Position numbers and translations under genes: made by a program | In this document: positions 27,032 through 34,950 of the stretch, one piece after another | Layout: each line of letters opens with the position of its first letter | Numbering within the stretch: the first letter of the stretch is position 1 | From: Pseudoxanthomonas sp. J31 | Lineage (GTDB): Bacteria; Pseudomonadota; Gammaproteobacteria; Xanthomonadales; Xanthomonadaceae | NCBI RefSeq assembly: GCF_000510725.1 | Contig: NZ_AZNZ01000001.1 | Coordinates: 620,001-684,000, forward strand | DNA: 64,000 nt | Reading direction: 5' to 3' | The notes under the pieces: model-generated | What the model was told of the DNA's origin: nothing | Seen by the model: the letters and a program-made list of their open reading frames with translations, nothing else | The model's database searches: none

Positions 27032-28420
27032 TCAGCGCGGCGAGGCGGTGGCGCGCGCGGCGGAGGTGCCGCGGCGCGCGGGTGCAGGCGGGGCCGCCTC
27101 GCGGTCCACCATCAGGTTGTCCGAACCGAAGTCGACGTCCACGTCGAGCCAGCGCTTCGGCGGCAGGCCGATGGCCTGGTCGAGGATGGTCGGCAGCAGG
27201 CCGGAGGGCAGGCTGCTCTCGCTGTTCCACAGGATCGCCACGCCCAGGTCGCGCCCGGGCAGCAGCGCGACCATGCCGCGGTAGCCCTGCACCGCGCCGG
27301 CATGGAACACGACTTCCTCGCCGGCATAGTCGAACACGCGCCAGCCCAGGGCGTAGGCGGCCGAGTTGAGGCGCTCGCGGCGCCAGCCGGAGCGCAGCTC
27401 GCCCGGGGTCGGCACCACCGGTGCGTGCAGGGTGGCCAGCAACGGCGCCGGCAACACGTCCGGGCGGTGTCCGGTGTGGGCCAGCAGCCACTGCGCCATG
27501 TCGTTGGCACTGGCGTTGACGCCGGCGGCAGGCGGCAGGCGGTAGTAGGTCGGCTTGGGCCGGATCGAGACCCAGCCGTTGCGGCTGCGCACGTGCGGGC
27601 GCGCCCAGCGGTGGCTGGACTCGATGCCCGGCAGGCCCAGGCTGGCGTCGCGCATGCCCAGCGGCTCGAAGATGCGCCGCTGCACTTCCTGTTCGTAGAA
27701 CTTGCCTGTGGCGGCGAAGACCACGTCGCCGACCAGGCTGAAGGCCACGTTCTGGTAGGCGTAGCACTCGCCGGGCGCGCACTGCACCGGCGCCTCGGCC
27801 AGCTTCTGCGCGACCTGGTAGTACTCGGCATTGGCCTCGATGTCGCGGTCGTAGGCGTTGTGCGCCTTCAGCCCGACGCTGTGGCTCAGCAGGTCGGTGA
27901 CGGTGACCCGCCGGGTGTATTCCTCGTCGGCCAGGCGGAAGCCGGGGACGTAGTCGGCCACCTTGCTGTCCCAGCGCAGGCTGCCGTCGTTGACCAGCAG
28001 GCCGGCCATGGTGCCGGCGAAGGCCTTGGACAGCGAAGCCAGGCGGAACACGGTGTGGGCGTCGACCGGCTCCGGACGGGCCACGTCGGTGACACCGTAG
28101 CCGCGCGCGCTGAGGATGCGGCCACCCTGGACCACGGCCATGGCCAGCCCCGGCACGCGCCGGCCTTCCACCAGCTGCTCGGCCATCGCCTCGAACACGG
28201 CCACGTCGAAGCCCGCGGCCGGCGGCAGCACGGTGCGGGTAGAGACGTCGCGGTAAGGGAGCGGCTGGGTCGGCGGCGGCGGGTTGGCCGACAGGGTGGG
28301 GGTGCGCGCGGTGGACGGGATCGCCAGTCCCAGCATCAGCCCCAGGGTAGCGAGCCTGAGTGCCCGGGGTGCGAGTACGCGGCCCGCTTTGGCGGACCGG
28401 GAAGTGCGCCCGTCTCTCAT
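27032..28420 (-). CDS. Serine hydrolase of the class C beta-lactamase/PBP4* family
   Basis: A 462-residue exported protein. A basic leader and hydrophobic core (LATLGLMLGLAIPSTA) indicate secretion; the first 25 residues are unusually long and basic, so a later start is possible. The catalytic motifs of the AmpC-like fold are present: SxxK as SLSK (nucleophile Ser), YxN as YQN and the third motif as HAG (FHAGAVQGYRG). Such proteins may be carboxypeptidases, esterases or peptidases, and beta-lactamase activity should not be assumed. It is transcribed divergently from lemA. Confidence 0.88.
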   Translation of the reverse strand: MRDGRTSRSAKAGRVLAPRALRLATLGLMLGLAIPSTARTPTLSANPPPPTQPLPYRDVSTRTVLPPAAGFDVAVFEAMAEQLVEGRRVPGLAMAVVQGGRILSARGYGVTDVARPEPVDAHTVFRLASLSKAFAGTMAGLLVNDGSLRWDSKVADYVPGFRLADEEYTRRVTVTDLLSHSVGLKAHNAYDRDIEANAEYYQVAQKLAEAPVQCAPGECYAYQNVAFSLVGDVVFAATGKFYEQEVQRRIFEPLGMRDASLGLPGIESSHRWARPHVRSRNGWVSIRPKPTYYRLPPAAGVNASANDMAQWLLAHTGHRPDVLPAPLLATLHAPVVPTPGELRSGWRRERLNSAAYALGWRVFDYAGEEVVFHAGAVQGYRGMVALLPGRDLGVAILWNSESSLPSGLLPTILDQAIGLPPKRWLDVDVDFGSDNLMVDREAAPPAPARRGTSAARATASPR

Positions 28421-28497
28421 CGCTTCCTACCTGTGATTTACTGCCGCAACCGATTCTAGCGCCGGTTTTCCGGATTGCACAAACAAGGAGAAGATGA

Positions 28498-29103
28498 ATG
28501 GGCAGTTTGTTGATCCTGCTGGTAATTCTGGGCCTGGTCGTGGTCGCGGCGCTGTGGGCGGTGGGCATCTACAACGGCCTTGTGAGCGCGCGCAACGCGT
28601 GGAAGAACGCCTTCGCCCAGATCGACGTGCAGCTGCAGCGCCGCTTCGACCTGATCCCCAACCTGGTGGAGACGGCCAAGGCCTACATGAGCCATGAGCG
28701 GCAGACCCTGGAGGCGGTGATCGCCGCGCGCTCGGCAGCGCAGGCCGGCCTGGCCGCGGCCAAGGCCAACCCGGGCGACGCCGCGGCGATGGCCGAGCTG
28801 GCCGCCAGCCAGGGCGCGCTCAACGGGGTGCTGGGGCGGCTGATGGCGGTGGCCGAGGCCTATCCGGACCTGAAGGCCAACCAGAACATGATGCAGCTGT
28901 CCGAGGAGCTGACCTCGACCGAGAACCGCGTGGCCTTTGCCCGCCAGGCCTACAACGACGCGGTGATGGCCTACAACAACAAGCGCGAGATGTTCCCCTC
29001 CAGCGTGGTCGCCGGGCTGTTCAACTTCGCTCCTGCCGCGCTGCTGGAGCCGCCGGCCGACCGCGCAGCGCAGGTGCGCGAGGCCCCGCGCGTCCAGTTC
29101 TGA
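28498..29103 (+). CDS. lemA: LemA family protein
   Basis: A 201-residue membrane protein. One N-terminal helix (LLILLVILGLVVVAALWAVG) is followed by a helical domain with the family segments IYNGLVSARNAWKNAFAQID, LQRRFDLIPNLVETAKAYM and ENRVAFARQAYNDAV. An AGGAG site seven bases upstream supports this start over an overlapping out-of-frame ATG. It is followed after 73 bases by an M48 metallopeptidase gene, the usual pairing. A role in envelope quality control is inferred from that pairing, not shown. Confidence 0.92.
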   Translation: MGSLLILLVILGLVVVAALWAVGIYNGLVSARNAWKNAFAQIDVQLQRRFDLIPNLVETAKAYMSHERQTLEAVIAARSAAQAGLAAAKANPGDAAAMAELAASQGALNGVLGRLMAVAEAYPDLKANQNMMQLSEELTSTENRVAFARQAYNDAVMAYNNKREMFPSSVVAGLFNFAPAALLEPPADRAAQVREAPRVQF

Positions 29104-29176
29104 TCGCCCCCGGCAGCATGCCCGTCGGCGGCCCACGCCGCCGCGGGCGCCGGGCCTCGACCAGGGAACGTCGACG

Positions 29177-31075
29177 ATGAACTTCTTCGAACACCAGGAA
29201 CGCGCGCGCCGCGGCTCGTTCCGGCTGGTGCTGCTGTTCGCGCTGGCCGTGGTCTGCATCGTGCTGGCGGTGGACGCGGCGGTGCTGCTGTTCACCGGCA
29301 GCACCGGCGCCGCGCTGGCGGCCACGGTCCTCACCCTGGCGGTGATCGGGCTGGGCTCGCTGTACCGGATCGCCTCGCTGCGTGGCGGCGGTGCCGCCAT
29401 CGCCGCGCAGATGGGCGGCACCTGGGTGCCGGAGGACACCCTCGACCCGCAGCTGCGCCGGCTGCGCAACGTGGTCGAGGAAGTGGCCATCGCCTCCGGC
29501 GTGCCGGTGCCGCGCCTGTTCGTGCTGGAACAGGAAACCGGCATCAACGCCTTCGCCGCCGGCTACAGCCCCTCCGACGCGGCGATCGCGGTCACCCGCG
29601 GCGCGCTGGAGCGGCTCAACCGCGACGAGCTGCAGGGCGTGATCGCGCACGAGTTCAGCCACGTGCTCAATGGCGACATGCGCCTGAACATCCGCCTGGT
29701 GGGCGTGCTGTTCGGGATCATGATGCTGTCCCTGATCGGCCAGCGGATCCTGTTCCACGGGCGGCTGGGCCGCAGCCGGGACGGGCTGCCGCTGGTCCTG
29801 GCGGCGCTGGTGGCGGTGGTGGTGGGCAGCATTGGCGTGTTCTTCGGCCGCCTGATCAAGGCCGGCATCAGCCGCCAGCGCGAATACCTGGCCGATGCCT
29901 CGGCGGTGCAGTTCACCCGCCAGACCAGCGGCCTGGCCGGCGCGCTGAAGAAGATCGGCGGCCTGCGCCAAGGCTCGCACCTGGCCGACCGCGCCGAGGC
30001 CGAGGAGATCGGGCACATGCTGTTCGGCCAGGGCATGGCGCTGTCCTCGCTGATGGCCACGCACCCGCCCCTGGTCGAACGCATCCGCCGGCTGGAACCG
30101 TCGTTCGACCCGCAGCAGCTGCGCCAGCTGCAGGCGCGCTGGCACGCCGCCCCGCCCGATGGCCTGGCCGAGGACCTGGCCCTGGGGCTGGCCGCGCGTG
30201 ATGCGGTGCCGGGCCTGCCGCCGCCGCTGCCGCCGCGCGAGGCGCGGATGGCGGTGGCGCCGGCCGCGGTCTCCGGGCAGGTCGCGGCGCCGGCCGAGGA
30301 CGACTACCGCCAGGCGCACGGGCTGGTGGAGAACCTGGATCCGGAACTGCGGGCGCTGGCGCGCCAGCGCGAGGCGGCGATGCCGTTGCTGCTGGCCCTG
30401 GTGCTGGATGCGGACGCCGCGGTCGCCGCGCGCCAGCTGCAGGAGGTGGCCGCGCGCTGCGGCGAGGCAGTGGCCGCGCGCACCCGCCAGCTGCGCCAGG
30501 AGCGCCTGCAGGCGCTGCACCCGGCACTGCGCCTGCCGCTGGCGGCGCTGGCCTTCCCGGTGTTGCGCCAGCAGCCGCGGCCGCAGCTGGATGCCTTCCT
30601 CGGCGCGGTCGAGGCGATGGTGCACGCCGACGGCCGGGTCTCGGTGTTCGAGTACTGCCTGTCGCGGCTGCTGCAGGTGCAGGTGCGCGAGGCGCTGGAT
30701 CCCTCGCGCCACGCGCGCTTCGGCCGCAACAAGGCGCCCGGCGTGCGCCGCGAGTTCGCCACCCTGCTGGCGGTGCTGGCCCAGGCCGGGCACCCGGGCG
30801 ACCCGGAGGGCGCGCGCCGCGCCTACCTGGCCGGATTGCAGCGGGTGCTGCCGCGCGACCACCTGCCGTACGCGCCGCCGGCGCAGGGCGTGCAGGCGCT
30901 GGACACGGTGTGGGAGCCACTGGATGCGCTGGCGCCGCCGGCCAAGCAGGTGCTGGTCGAAGCGCTGGTCGATGCGGTCTCGCACGACGGCAAGGTCAGC
31001 GTGGCCGAGGCCGAGCTGCTGCGCACGGTATGCGGGGTCCTGCATTGCCCGCTGCCGGCGCTGCTGTCGCGCTGA
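29177..31075 (+). CDS. M48 family membrane metallopeptidase (HtpX-like) with long C-terminal domain
   Basis: A 632-residue protein. Two N-terminal membrane helices (about 17-38 and 42-60) precede the protease domain. The domain has the zinc motif VIAHEFSHVLNGD (His about residue 158, Glu 159, His 162) and a downstream Glu ligand in QREYLADASAVQF. Two further hydrophobic segments (about 170-185 and 205-225) lie between. Residues about 310-632 form an additional Ala/Arg-rich helical domain not found in HtpX, which is about 290 residues. It is paired with lemA, as in many proteobacteria. Confidence 0.9.
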   Translation: MNFFEHQERARRGSFRLVLLFALAVVCIVLAVDAAVLLFTGSTGAALAATVLTLAVIGLGSLYRIASLRGGGAAIAAQMGGTWVPEDTLDPQLRRLRNVVEEVAIASGVPVPRLFVLEQETGINAFAAGYSPSDAAIAVTRGALERLNRDELQGVIAHEFSHVLNGDMRLNIRLVGVLFGIMMLSLIGQRILFHGRLGRSRDGLPLVLAALVAVVVGSIGVFFGRLIKAGISRQREYLADASAVQFTRQTSGLAGALKKIGGLRQGSHLADRAEAEEIGHMLFGQGMALSSLMATHPPLVERIRRLEPSFDPQQLRQLQARWHAAPPDGLAEDLALGLAARDAVPGLPPPLPPREARMAVAPAAVSGQVAAPAEDDYRQAHGLVENLDPELRALARQREAAMPLLLALVLDADAAVAARQLQEVAARCGEAVAARTRQLRQERLQALHPALRLPLAALAFPVLRQQPRPQLDAFLGAVEAMVHADGRVSVFEYCLSRLLQVQVREALDPSRHARFGRNKAPGVRREFATLLAVLAQAGHPGDPEGARRAYLAGLQRVLPRDHLPYAPPAQGVQALDTVWEPLDALAPPAKQVLVEALVDAVSHDGKVSVAEAELLRTVCGVLHCPLPALLSR

Positions 31076-31117
31076 AGCGCACCCGCGCCGCCGGCGACGG
31101 GGTGCGTGGTTGCAGGC

Positions 31118-32704
31118 TCAGGCGGCGCGGCCGCGCAGCAGGTCGGCGGCGCGCTCGGCGATCATGACCACCGGCGCATTGGTATTGCCGCCGGGCAGTT
31201 CCGGCATCACCGACGCGTCGACCACGCGCAGGCCGTCGATGCCGCGCACCCGCAGCTGCGGGTCCACCACCGCCTGCGCATCGCTGCCCATGCGGCAGGT
31301 GCCGGCCGGGTGGTAGATGGTCTCGGCCTTGGCGCGCACGAATTCCTCCAGCCCGGCATCGGACAGGTCGGTGCGCTGCGGGTGGATGGGGGCGCCCAGG
31401 TGGCGCGCCAGCGCCGGCTGCGACAGCAGCCGGCGCGACAGCTTCGCGCACTCGACCATCACCTTCAGGTCGAAGCCTTCCGGATCGGACAGGTAGCCTG
31501 CGTGGATCCTCGCCGGGCTGCGCGGATCGGCATCGCGCAACGCGATCCGGCCGCGGCTGCGCGGACGCAGGAAGCAGGCATGCACGGTCAGGCCGTCGCC
31601 GGCCAGGCGGTTGCGGCCGTGGTCGTCGAGCATGGCCGGCACGAAGTGGAACTGCACGTCGGGACGTGCGTCGGTGGCCAGCGCCGAGCGCACGAAGCCG
31701 CCGGCCTCGGCGATGTTGCTGGTGCCGGCGCCGCGGCGGCCGCGCAGGAAGTAGTCGAAGGCGATCTTCAGCTCGCTGGCGCGGTCGTAGCTCAGCCCCG
31801 GCGGGCAGTGGTGGAGGGTGCAGATGTCCAGGTGGTCCTGCAGGTTGGCGCCGACCCCGGGCAGGTCGGCCAGCACCGGGATGCCGAGCGCGCGCAGCTC
31901 GTGCGCCGGGCCGATGCCGGACAGCATCAGCAGCTGCGGCGAGTTGACCGCGCCGGCGCTGAGCAGCACTTCGCGTCCTGCTTCGGCACGGTGCGCGTGC
32001 GTGCCGGTCCGGTACTCGACCGCGCAGGCGCGTCCGTTCCGGACCACGATCCGGGTCACCAGCGCGCCGGTGGCGATTTCGAGGTTGGGCCGCGCCCGCG
32101 CCGGGGCCAGGTAGGCGGCCGCGGTGGAACAGCGCGCGCCGTCGCGCTGGGTGACCTGGTAGAAGCCGAAGCCTTCCTGCGAGGGGCCGTTGAAATCGTC
32201 GTTGCGCGGCCAGCCGGCCTGCACCCCGGCCTCGACGAAGGCCTCCGACAGCGGATTGCGGTGGCGCAGGTCGGACACCGCCAGCGGGCCGTCGGCGCCG
32301 TGCAGCGGCCCGGCACCGCGCGCGTTGCCCTCGGCGCGCAGGAAGTACGGCAGTACCGCTTCCCAGTGCCAGCCCTCGGCGCCGGCCGCGGCCCAGGCGT
32401 CGTAGTCGCCAGGCACGCCGCGGGTGTAGCACATGGCGTTGATCGAGCTGCAGCCGCCCAGCACCTTGCCACGCGGCCACCACAGCCGGCGTCCGTGCAG
32501 CTGCGGCTCCGGCTCGGTGCTGTAATCCCAGTTGATGCTGCGCTGGTTGACCAGCCGGCCGAGACCGGCGGGCATGTGGATGAAGGGGTGCCAGTCGCGC
32601 GGGCCGGCCTCCAGCAGCAGCACCCGGCAACCCGGGTCCTCGCTCAGCCGCGCGGCCAGCACGCAGCCGGCCGAACCGGCGCCGATGATCACGTAGTCGT
32701 ACAT
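31118..32704 (-). CDS. GMC family FAD-dependent oxidoreductase (choline dehydrogenase-like)
   Basis: A 528-residue flavoprotein starting MYDYVIIGAGSAGCVLAARL, the FAD-binding Rossmann motif. GMC signatures follow: GKVLGGCSSINAMCYTRG, then LLSAGAVNSPQLLMLSGIGP. The C-terminal block has the catalytic His in IYHPAGTCRMGSD and GNTNAPVVMIAERAADLL. A GGGGAA site precedes the start. The substrate (an alcohol, possibly choline or an alkanol) is not determined, and no betaine aldehyde dehydrogenase or transporter is adjacent. It is a single-gene unit. Confidence 0.9.
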   Translation of the reverse strand: MYDYVIIGAGSAGCVLAARLSEDPGCRVLLLEAGPRDWHPFIHMPAGLGRLVNQRSINWDYSTEPEPQLHGRRLWWPRGKVLGGCSSINAMCYTRGVPGDYDAWAAAGAEGWHWEAVLPYFLRAEGNARGAGPLHGADGPLAVSDLRHRNPLSEAFVEAGVQAGWPRNDDFNGPSQEGFGFYQVTQRDGARCSTAAAYLAPARARPNLEIATGALVTRIVVRNGRACAVEYRTGTHAHRAEAGREVLLSAGAVNSPQLLMLSGIGPAHELRALGIPVLADLPGVGANLQDHLDICTLHHCPPGLSYDRASELKIAFDYFLRGRRGAGTSNIAEAGGFVRSALATDARPDVQFHFVPAMLDDHGRNRLAGDGLTVHACFLRPRSRGRIALRDADPRSPARIHAGYLSDPEGFDLKVMVECAKLSRRLLSQPALARHLGAPIHPQRTDLSDAGLEEFVRAKAETIYHPAGTCRMGSDAQAVVDPQLRVRGIDGLRVVDASVMPELPGGNTNAPVVMIAERAADLLRGRAA

Positions 32705-32794
32705 GCGTTCCCCTGTTCCGCCGCGTGGCGTGGATGAATGCTGGCGGTGGCCCCGGCGGCGCGCAACCCGGCTCCGGCCTGGGAGGGGCCGGAA

Positions 32795-32845
32795 TCCCCC
32801 TCTCCGCGGGAGGCGGCGCGCTTCCCTCTCCCGGTGCGAAGCGGG
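32795..32845. repeat. CCCTCTCC-type palindromic repeat
   Basis: CCCCCTCTCCGCGGGAGG followed by CTTCCCTCTCCCGGTGCG: repeated pyrimidine arms with a GC hairpin, similar to 14711-14745. It lies between two divergent genes. Confidence 0.45.
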
Positions 32846-32875
32846 CTGCCGCTGGCGGCATTGCCCGGCATCGGC

Positions 32876-32881
32876 TAACTT
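32876..32881 (+). promoter_or_regulatory. Candidate -10 for the MFS-type transporter gene
   Basis: TAACTT, 42 bases before the ATG at 32924. No clear -35. Confidence 0.3.
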
Positions 32882-32923
32882 GCGCGCCTTACGGCCGTCC
32901 CCCAGGCCGGCAGCCCAGGACGC

Positions 32924-34273
32924 ATGACCCGAACCACCGACGCTCCGACCCGCCGCCGCGGCCTGCGGCAGGTGCTGGACCAGCTCGGGGTGGATTCGCC
33001 GGCCCTGTGGTGGTCGCTGCTGTATTTCTTCTGCCTGCTCACCGGCTACTACGTGCTGCGCCCGGTGCGCGAGGCGATGGCCGCCTCCAGCGACATCGAG
33101 GCGATCTTCCCGACGGCCATGATCGGGTTCTTCGCCCGGCGCGGCGTGTCCCTGGGCGAGTTCGCGCTGCAGGTGATCTTCACCTCGGTGTTCCTGATCA
33201 TGCTGGTGCTGCAGCCGGTGTACGGCTGGCTGGTCAGCCGCTTCCCGCGGCGGGTGTTCCTGCCGGTCATCTACGGCTTCTTCATCCTCACCCTGCTGCT
33301 GTTCTATGCGATGTTCGACAGCGGCATGCCCGGGCGCGGGCTGGCCTTCATCCTCTGGATCACGGTGTTCAACCTGTTCGCGGTGGCCGTGTTCTGGAGC
33401 TTCATGGCCGACGTGTTCGACAACGTCCAGGCGCGCGCCTGCTACGGCTACATCGGCGCGGCCGGCACCGTCGGCGCCTTCCTCGGTCCGCTGCTGACCA
33501 AGGCCCTGGTGACCCGGCTCGGGGTGGCCAACATGATGCTGGTTTCGGCGGTCATGCTGGCGCTGTGCGTGGTCTGCCTGTTGCGCCTGCGGCACTACGC
33601 CGTGCGCCGCGAGCGCGCGCGCAAGCTGGCCAGCGGCGAGCAGCCGATGGGCGGCGAGGTCCTGGCCGGGCTCAAGCTGATCGCGCGCGAGCCGCTGCTG
33701 CGCTGGCTGGCGCTGATGGTGGTCATGGGCGTGGGCGTGGGCACCCTGCTGTACAACGAGCAGAACGCGATCGCCCGCGTCGCCTTCAGCAGCGCCGAGC
33801 AGCGCGCCGACTACTTCGCCACCCTGGACCTGGCGGTCAATACCCTGACCCTGGTGGTGCAGCTGCTGCTGACCCGGCGGATCCTGTCGCGCTTCGGCAT
33901 CGCTCCCGCGCTGCTGATCCCCGGCTTCGCCATCATCCTCGGCTTCTCGCTGCTGGCCGCCTCGCCGCTGCCGCTGCTGGTGGCGGTGGTGCAGGTGGTG
34001 ACCCGCGCCAGCGAGTTCTCCCTGGCCAAGCCGGCGCGCGAGACGATCTATACCCGCGTCGGCCGCGAGTGGCGCTACAAGGCCGGCGCGGCGATCGACA
34101 CTGTGATCTACCGCGGCGGCGACCTGACCTTCGTCTGGCTGCACAAGCTGCTGTCGGCCTTCGGCTCCAGCGTGGTGTTCGGCGCGGGCCTGCTGGTGGC
34201 CGGCACCATGACCGTGGGCGCGTGGCGCCTGCTGCGCGAGGAGCGCAAGCTGCCGGCCGAGCGCGGGGGATGA
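32924..34273 (+). CDS. MFS/NTP-NDP exchange-type membrane transporter
   Basis: A 449-residue polytopic membrane protein with about 12 hydrophobic segments. The first has the distinctive FCLLTGYYVLRPVREAM. Features such as YIGAAGTVGAFLGPLL, LLYNEQNAIARVAFS and SEFSLAKPARETIYTRVGRE resemble the MFS branch related to ATP/ADP translocases that is common in free-living proteobacteria. Substrate unknown; true nucleotide exchange is unlikely to be assumed safely in a free-living organism. It is unlinked to any metabolic gene that would reveal its cargo. Confidence 0.8.
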   Translation: MTRTTDAPTRRRGLRQVLDQLGVDSPALWWSLLYFFCLLTGYYVLRPVREAMAASSDIEAIFPTAMIGFFARRGVSLGEFALQVIFTSVFLIMLVLQPVYGWLVSRFPRRVFLPVIYGFFILTLLLFYAMFDSGMPGRGLAFILWITVFNLFAVAVFWSFMADVFDNVQARACYGYIGAAGTVGAFLGPLLTKALVTRLGVANMMLVSAVMLALCVVCLLRLRHYAVRRERARKLASGEQPMGGEVLAGLKLIAREPLLRWLALMVVMGVGVGTLLYNEQNAIARVAFSSAEQRADYFATLDLAVNTLTLVVQLLLTRRILSRFGIAPALLIPGFAIILGFSLLAASPLPLLVAVVQVVTRASEFSLAKPARETIYTRVGREWRYKAGAAIDTVIYRGGDLTFVWLHKLLSAFGSSVVFGAGLLVAGTMTVGAWRLLREERKLPAERGG

Positions 34274-34303
34274 GGCCGGCGGCGTCGCCGGCGCCGTCCG
34301 CGA

Positions 34304-34334
34304 CCGTCGTCCCGGCGTACGCCGGGATCCAGAG
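34304..34334. repeat. Dispersed REP-like palindrome
   Basis: CCGTCGTCCCGG and continuing bases contain a perfect 16-base palindrome CCCGGCGTACGCCGGG (34311-34326), then ATCCAGAG. This matches the general form of repeats scattered between genes in xanthomonads (…CCCGCG/CGGGAATCCAG-like). It sits between convergent genes, where it may also act as a terminator. Confidence 0.65.
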
Positions 34335-34396
34335 CACTTGCGCAGCGCCGGTGACCTGCGTGCCCCGGGCGCGCTCTGCTTGCCCGGGCTACGCGG

Positions 34397-34873
34397 CTAG
34401 CGCGGTGGGCGCGGCGAGACCCACATGCTGATGCGGGCGCGGAACACGGCCTCGCCGGCGCTGTTGCGCGCCTCGACCCGCACCGGCAGGTCGTAGCCGG
34501 TCGTGGCCGCGACCAGCGGCGCTTCCAGCGTGGCCACGGCGTGGATGGTGCCGGCCGCCTTCTTCAGGTATTCCACCTGCATGCCGCGCGGGATCCAGCG
34601 CATGGATGGCGGCAGGCTGGCGTCGGTCATCAGTCCGGCGACCAGCTCGGCCAGGTTGCACAGGGCGATCGCGTGCACCGTGCCGATGTGGTTGGTGACC
34701 TTGCGCCGGTGGCGGATGCGGCCCTCGCAGCGGCCCGGTTCCAGCGCGGTGATGCGCGGGGCAATGCTGGCGAAGTAGGGCGCCTTGAGGCACACGGCGC
34801 GGGAGAACAGCCACTGGCCGGCGGGCCAGGCCTGCATGCGCCGGTACAGGCGCAACAGCGGGGTCTGGGACAT
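34397..34873 (-). CDS. DUF4442 hotdog-fold protein (thioesterase-like)
   Basis: A 158-residue protein of the PaaI/YbgC-like hotdog family with the DUF4442 layout: KAPYFASIAPRITALEPGRC, then HRRKVTNHIGTVHAIALCNL, where the conserved Asn-His-x-Gly and nearby acidic residues line the thioester pocket in relatives. It ends with a beta-strand repeat ISMWVSP. It lies 77 bases downstream of fadE on the same strand, separated by a hairpin. An acyl-CoA or acyl-ACP substrate is likely but unproven. Confidence 0.85.
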   Translation of the reverse strand: MSQTPLLRLYRRMQAWPAGQWLFSRAVCLKAPYFASIAPRITALEPGRCEGRIRHRRKVTNHIGTVHAIALCNLAELVAGLMTDASLPPSMRWIPRGMQVEYLKKAAGTIHAVATLEAPLVAATTGYDLPVRVEARNSAGEAVFRARISMWVSPRPPR

Positions 34874-34907
34874 GTCGCTTCCTCCATTGGCGGATGCCGG
34901 ATACGAA

Positions 34908-34932
34908 GACGGCGGGCACAGGGCCCGCCGTC
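34908..34932 (-). terminator. Hairpin between fadE and the DUF4442 gene
   Basis: A 10-bp stem GACGGCGGGC / GCCCGCCGTC, located just after the fadE stop on the minus strand. No long T tract follows, so it may attenuate rather than fully stop read-through into the DUF4442 gene. Confidence 0.5.
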
Positions 34933-34950
34933 CTCGTCTTGCCTTGCCGG

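Noticed and set aside
27032-28420. Beta-lactamase resistance gene
   Set aside because: The class C fold motifs are shared by many esterases and peptidases. Nothing here, such as an ampR neighbour, supports antibiotic hydrolysis.
32924-34273. Obligate-parasite-type ATP/ADP translocase
   Set aside because: Similarity is to the broad MFS branch found in free-living proteobacteria, and the substrate cannot be claimed.
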